Both the position numbers and the translations under genes were made by a program. The notes under the pieces were generated by a model that did not search any database, had not been told where the DNA came from, and worked only from the letters and a program-made list of their open reading frames with translations. This document shows, piece after piece, positions 20,596-20,742 of a DNA stretch of 20,742 nt. The first letter of the stretch is position 1. Every line of letters begins with the position of its first letter. Source of the DNA: an uncultured Flavonifractor sp. (lineage in GTDB: Bacteria > Bacillota > Clostridia > Oscillospirales > Oscillospiraceae). The stretch spans positions 1 to 20,742 of the forward strand of contig CAJUDT010000038.1 of assembly GCA_910585415.1 (NCBI GenBank), given 5' to 3'.

Positions 20596-20725
20596 GAAAA
20601 TTTCAAAACTTGTTGCACAAGTTCCGAAATTTTGTGATTCCGACAGGAAAGAAAACCATGACGGTTTTCTTTCACACTATCTTTCCCTCCGAATCCTCTG
20701 GTCAAAACGGTTTTTCAACAGTCTG
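20596..20725. mobile_element. MITE-like palindromic element, copy 2 (left end missing)
   Basis: It aligns with 18866-18994 in the same orientation with nine substitutions and one single-base indel counted by eye. Both internal hairpins are kept: the 8+7-bp stem and GAAAGAAAACC/GGTTTTCTTTC, in which only the loop differs. The left inverted-repeat arm of copy 1 is absent; instead it abuts the asnS hairpin. The right end CAACAGTCTG is present. Confidence 0.75.
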
Positions 20726-20742
20726 CGCACAAAGGGATATCC

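Overview
The window looks like chromosomal DNA of a motile, endospore-forming, GC-rich Firmicute of the class Clostridia, most likely an Oscillospirales-type gut bacterium (the Oscillibacter / Flavonifractor / Intestinimonas neighbourhood). The reasons are Bacillus-like flagellar gene order (flgM-flgN-flgK-flgL-yviE-fliW-csrA), a spoIIGA-sigE sporulation pair, strong GGAGG ribosome binding sites, several GTG and TTG starts, and GC-rich third codon positions. The genus is an inference from gene content and style, not a measured placement.

Layout, left to right. (1) 1-1376: a palindromic repeat fragment, then azlCD, a branched-chain amino acid exporter, closed by a terminator. (2) 1454-7969: a late flagellar operon behind a perfect GCCGATAA sigma-D -10 element: flgM (anti-sigma factor), flgN (chaperone), flgK and flgL (hook-filament junction, both enlarged by inserted domains), a DUF6470/yviE gene, fliW and csrA (overlapping partner-switch pair) and a 59-codon yjfB-like motility gene, closed by a strong terminator. 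No flagellin gene is present. (3) 8069-9474: a 70-aa protein of unknown function on the minus strand, a gamma-class carbonic anhydrase-like protein, a compound cloverleaf palindrome and a 10-cysteine DUF1540 protein. (4) 9496-12945: ridA on the minus strand, divergent from a BceAB-type ABC transporter whose upstream DNA carries a BceR-like operator although no two-component system is nearby. (5) 12949-14888: metNI, a methionine importer lacking its binding protein here. (6) 14909-17981: a secreted GH3 lipoprotein (NagZ-like), then spoIIGA and sigE behind a promoter resembling the Spo0A-controlled spoIIG promoter. (7) 18001-18770: minus-strand arsC/spx-like and mmcQ/yjbR genes with a GTGA overlap. 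(8) 18819-20742: asnS flanked by two directly repeated copies of a MITE-like palindromic element.

Most coding content is conserved housekeeping, motility and sporulation machinery; I found no CRISPR array, prophage, transposase, toxin-antitoxin pair or recognisable defence island. The unusual signal is mainly non-coding. A 41-nt hairpin repeat and a larger cloverleaf repeat begin at the stop codons of three unrelated genes, two cloverleaf units sit in inverted orientation only 6 nt apart, and a roughly 130-bp repeat flanks asnS. The other points are the apparently orphan BceAB with its operator and a four-fold internal repeat inserted in FlgL.

Stretches without genes: 1-268 holds a hairpin and candidate promoters; 1327-1533 holds a terminator, a small dyad and the flagellar promoter; 7921-8106 holds a terminator and a repeat; 8956-9228 is almost entirely palindromic; 9871-10054 holds ridA and bceAB control sequences; 12783-13048 holds a repeat, a terminator and the met promoter; 18771-19155 (385 nt) holds the MITE-like element, weak hairpins and the asnS promoter; 20551-20742 holds a hairpin and the second repeat copy.
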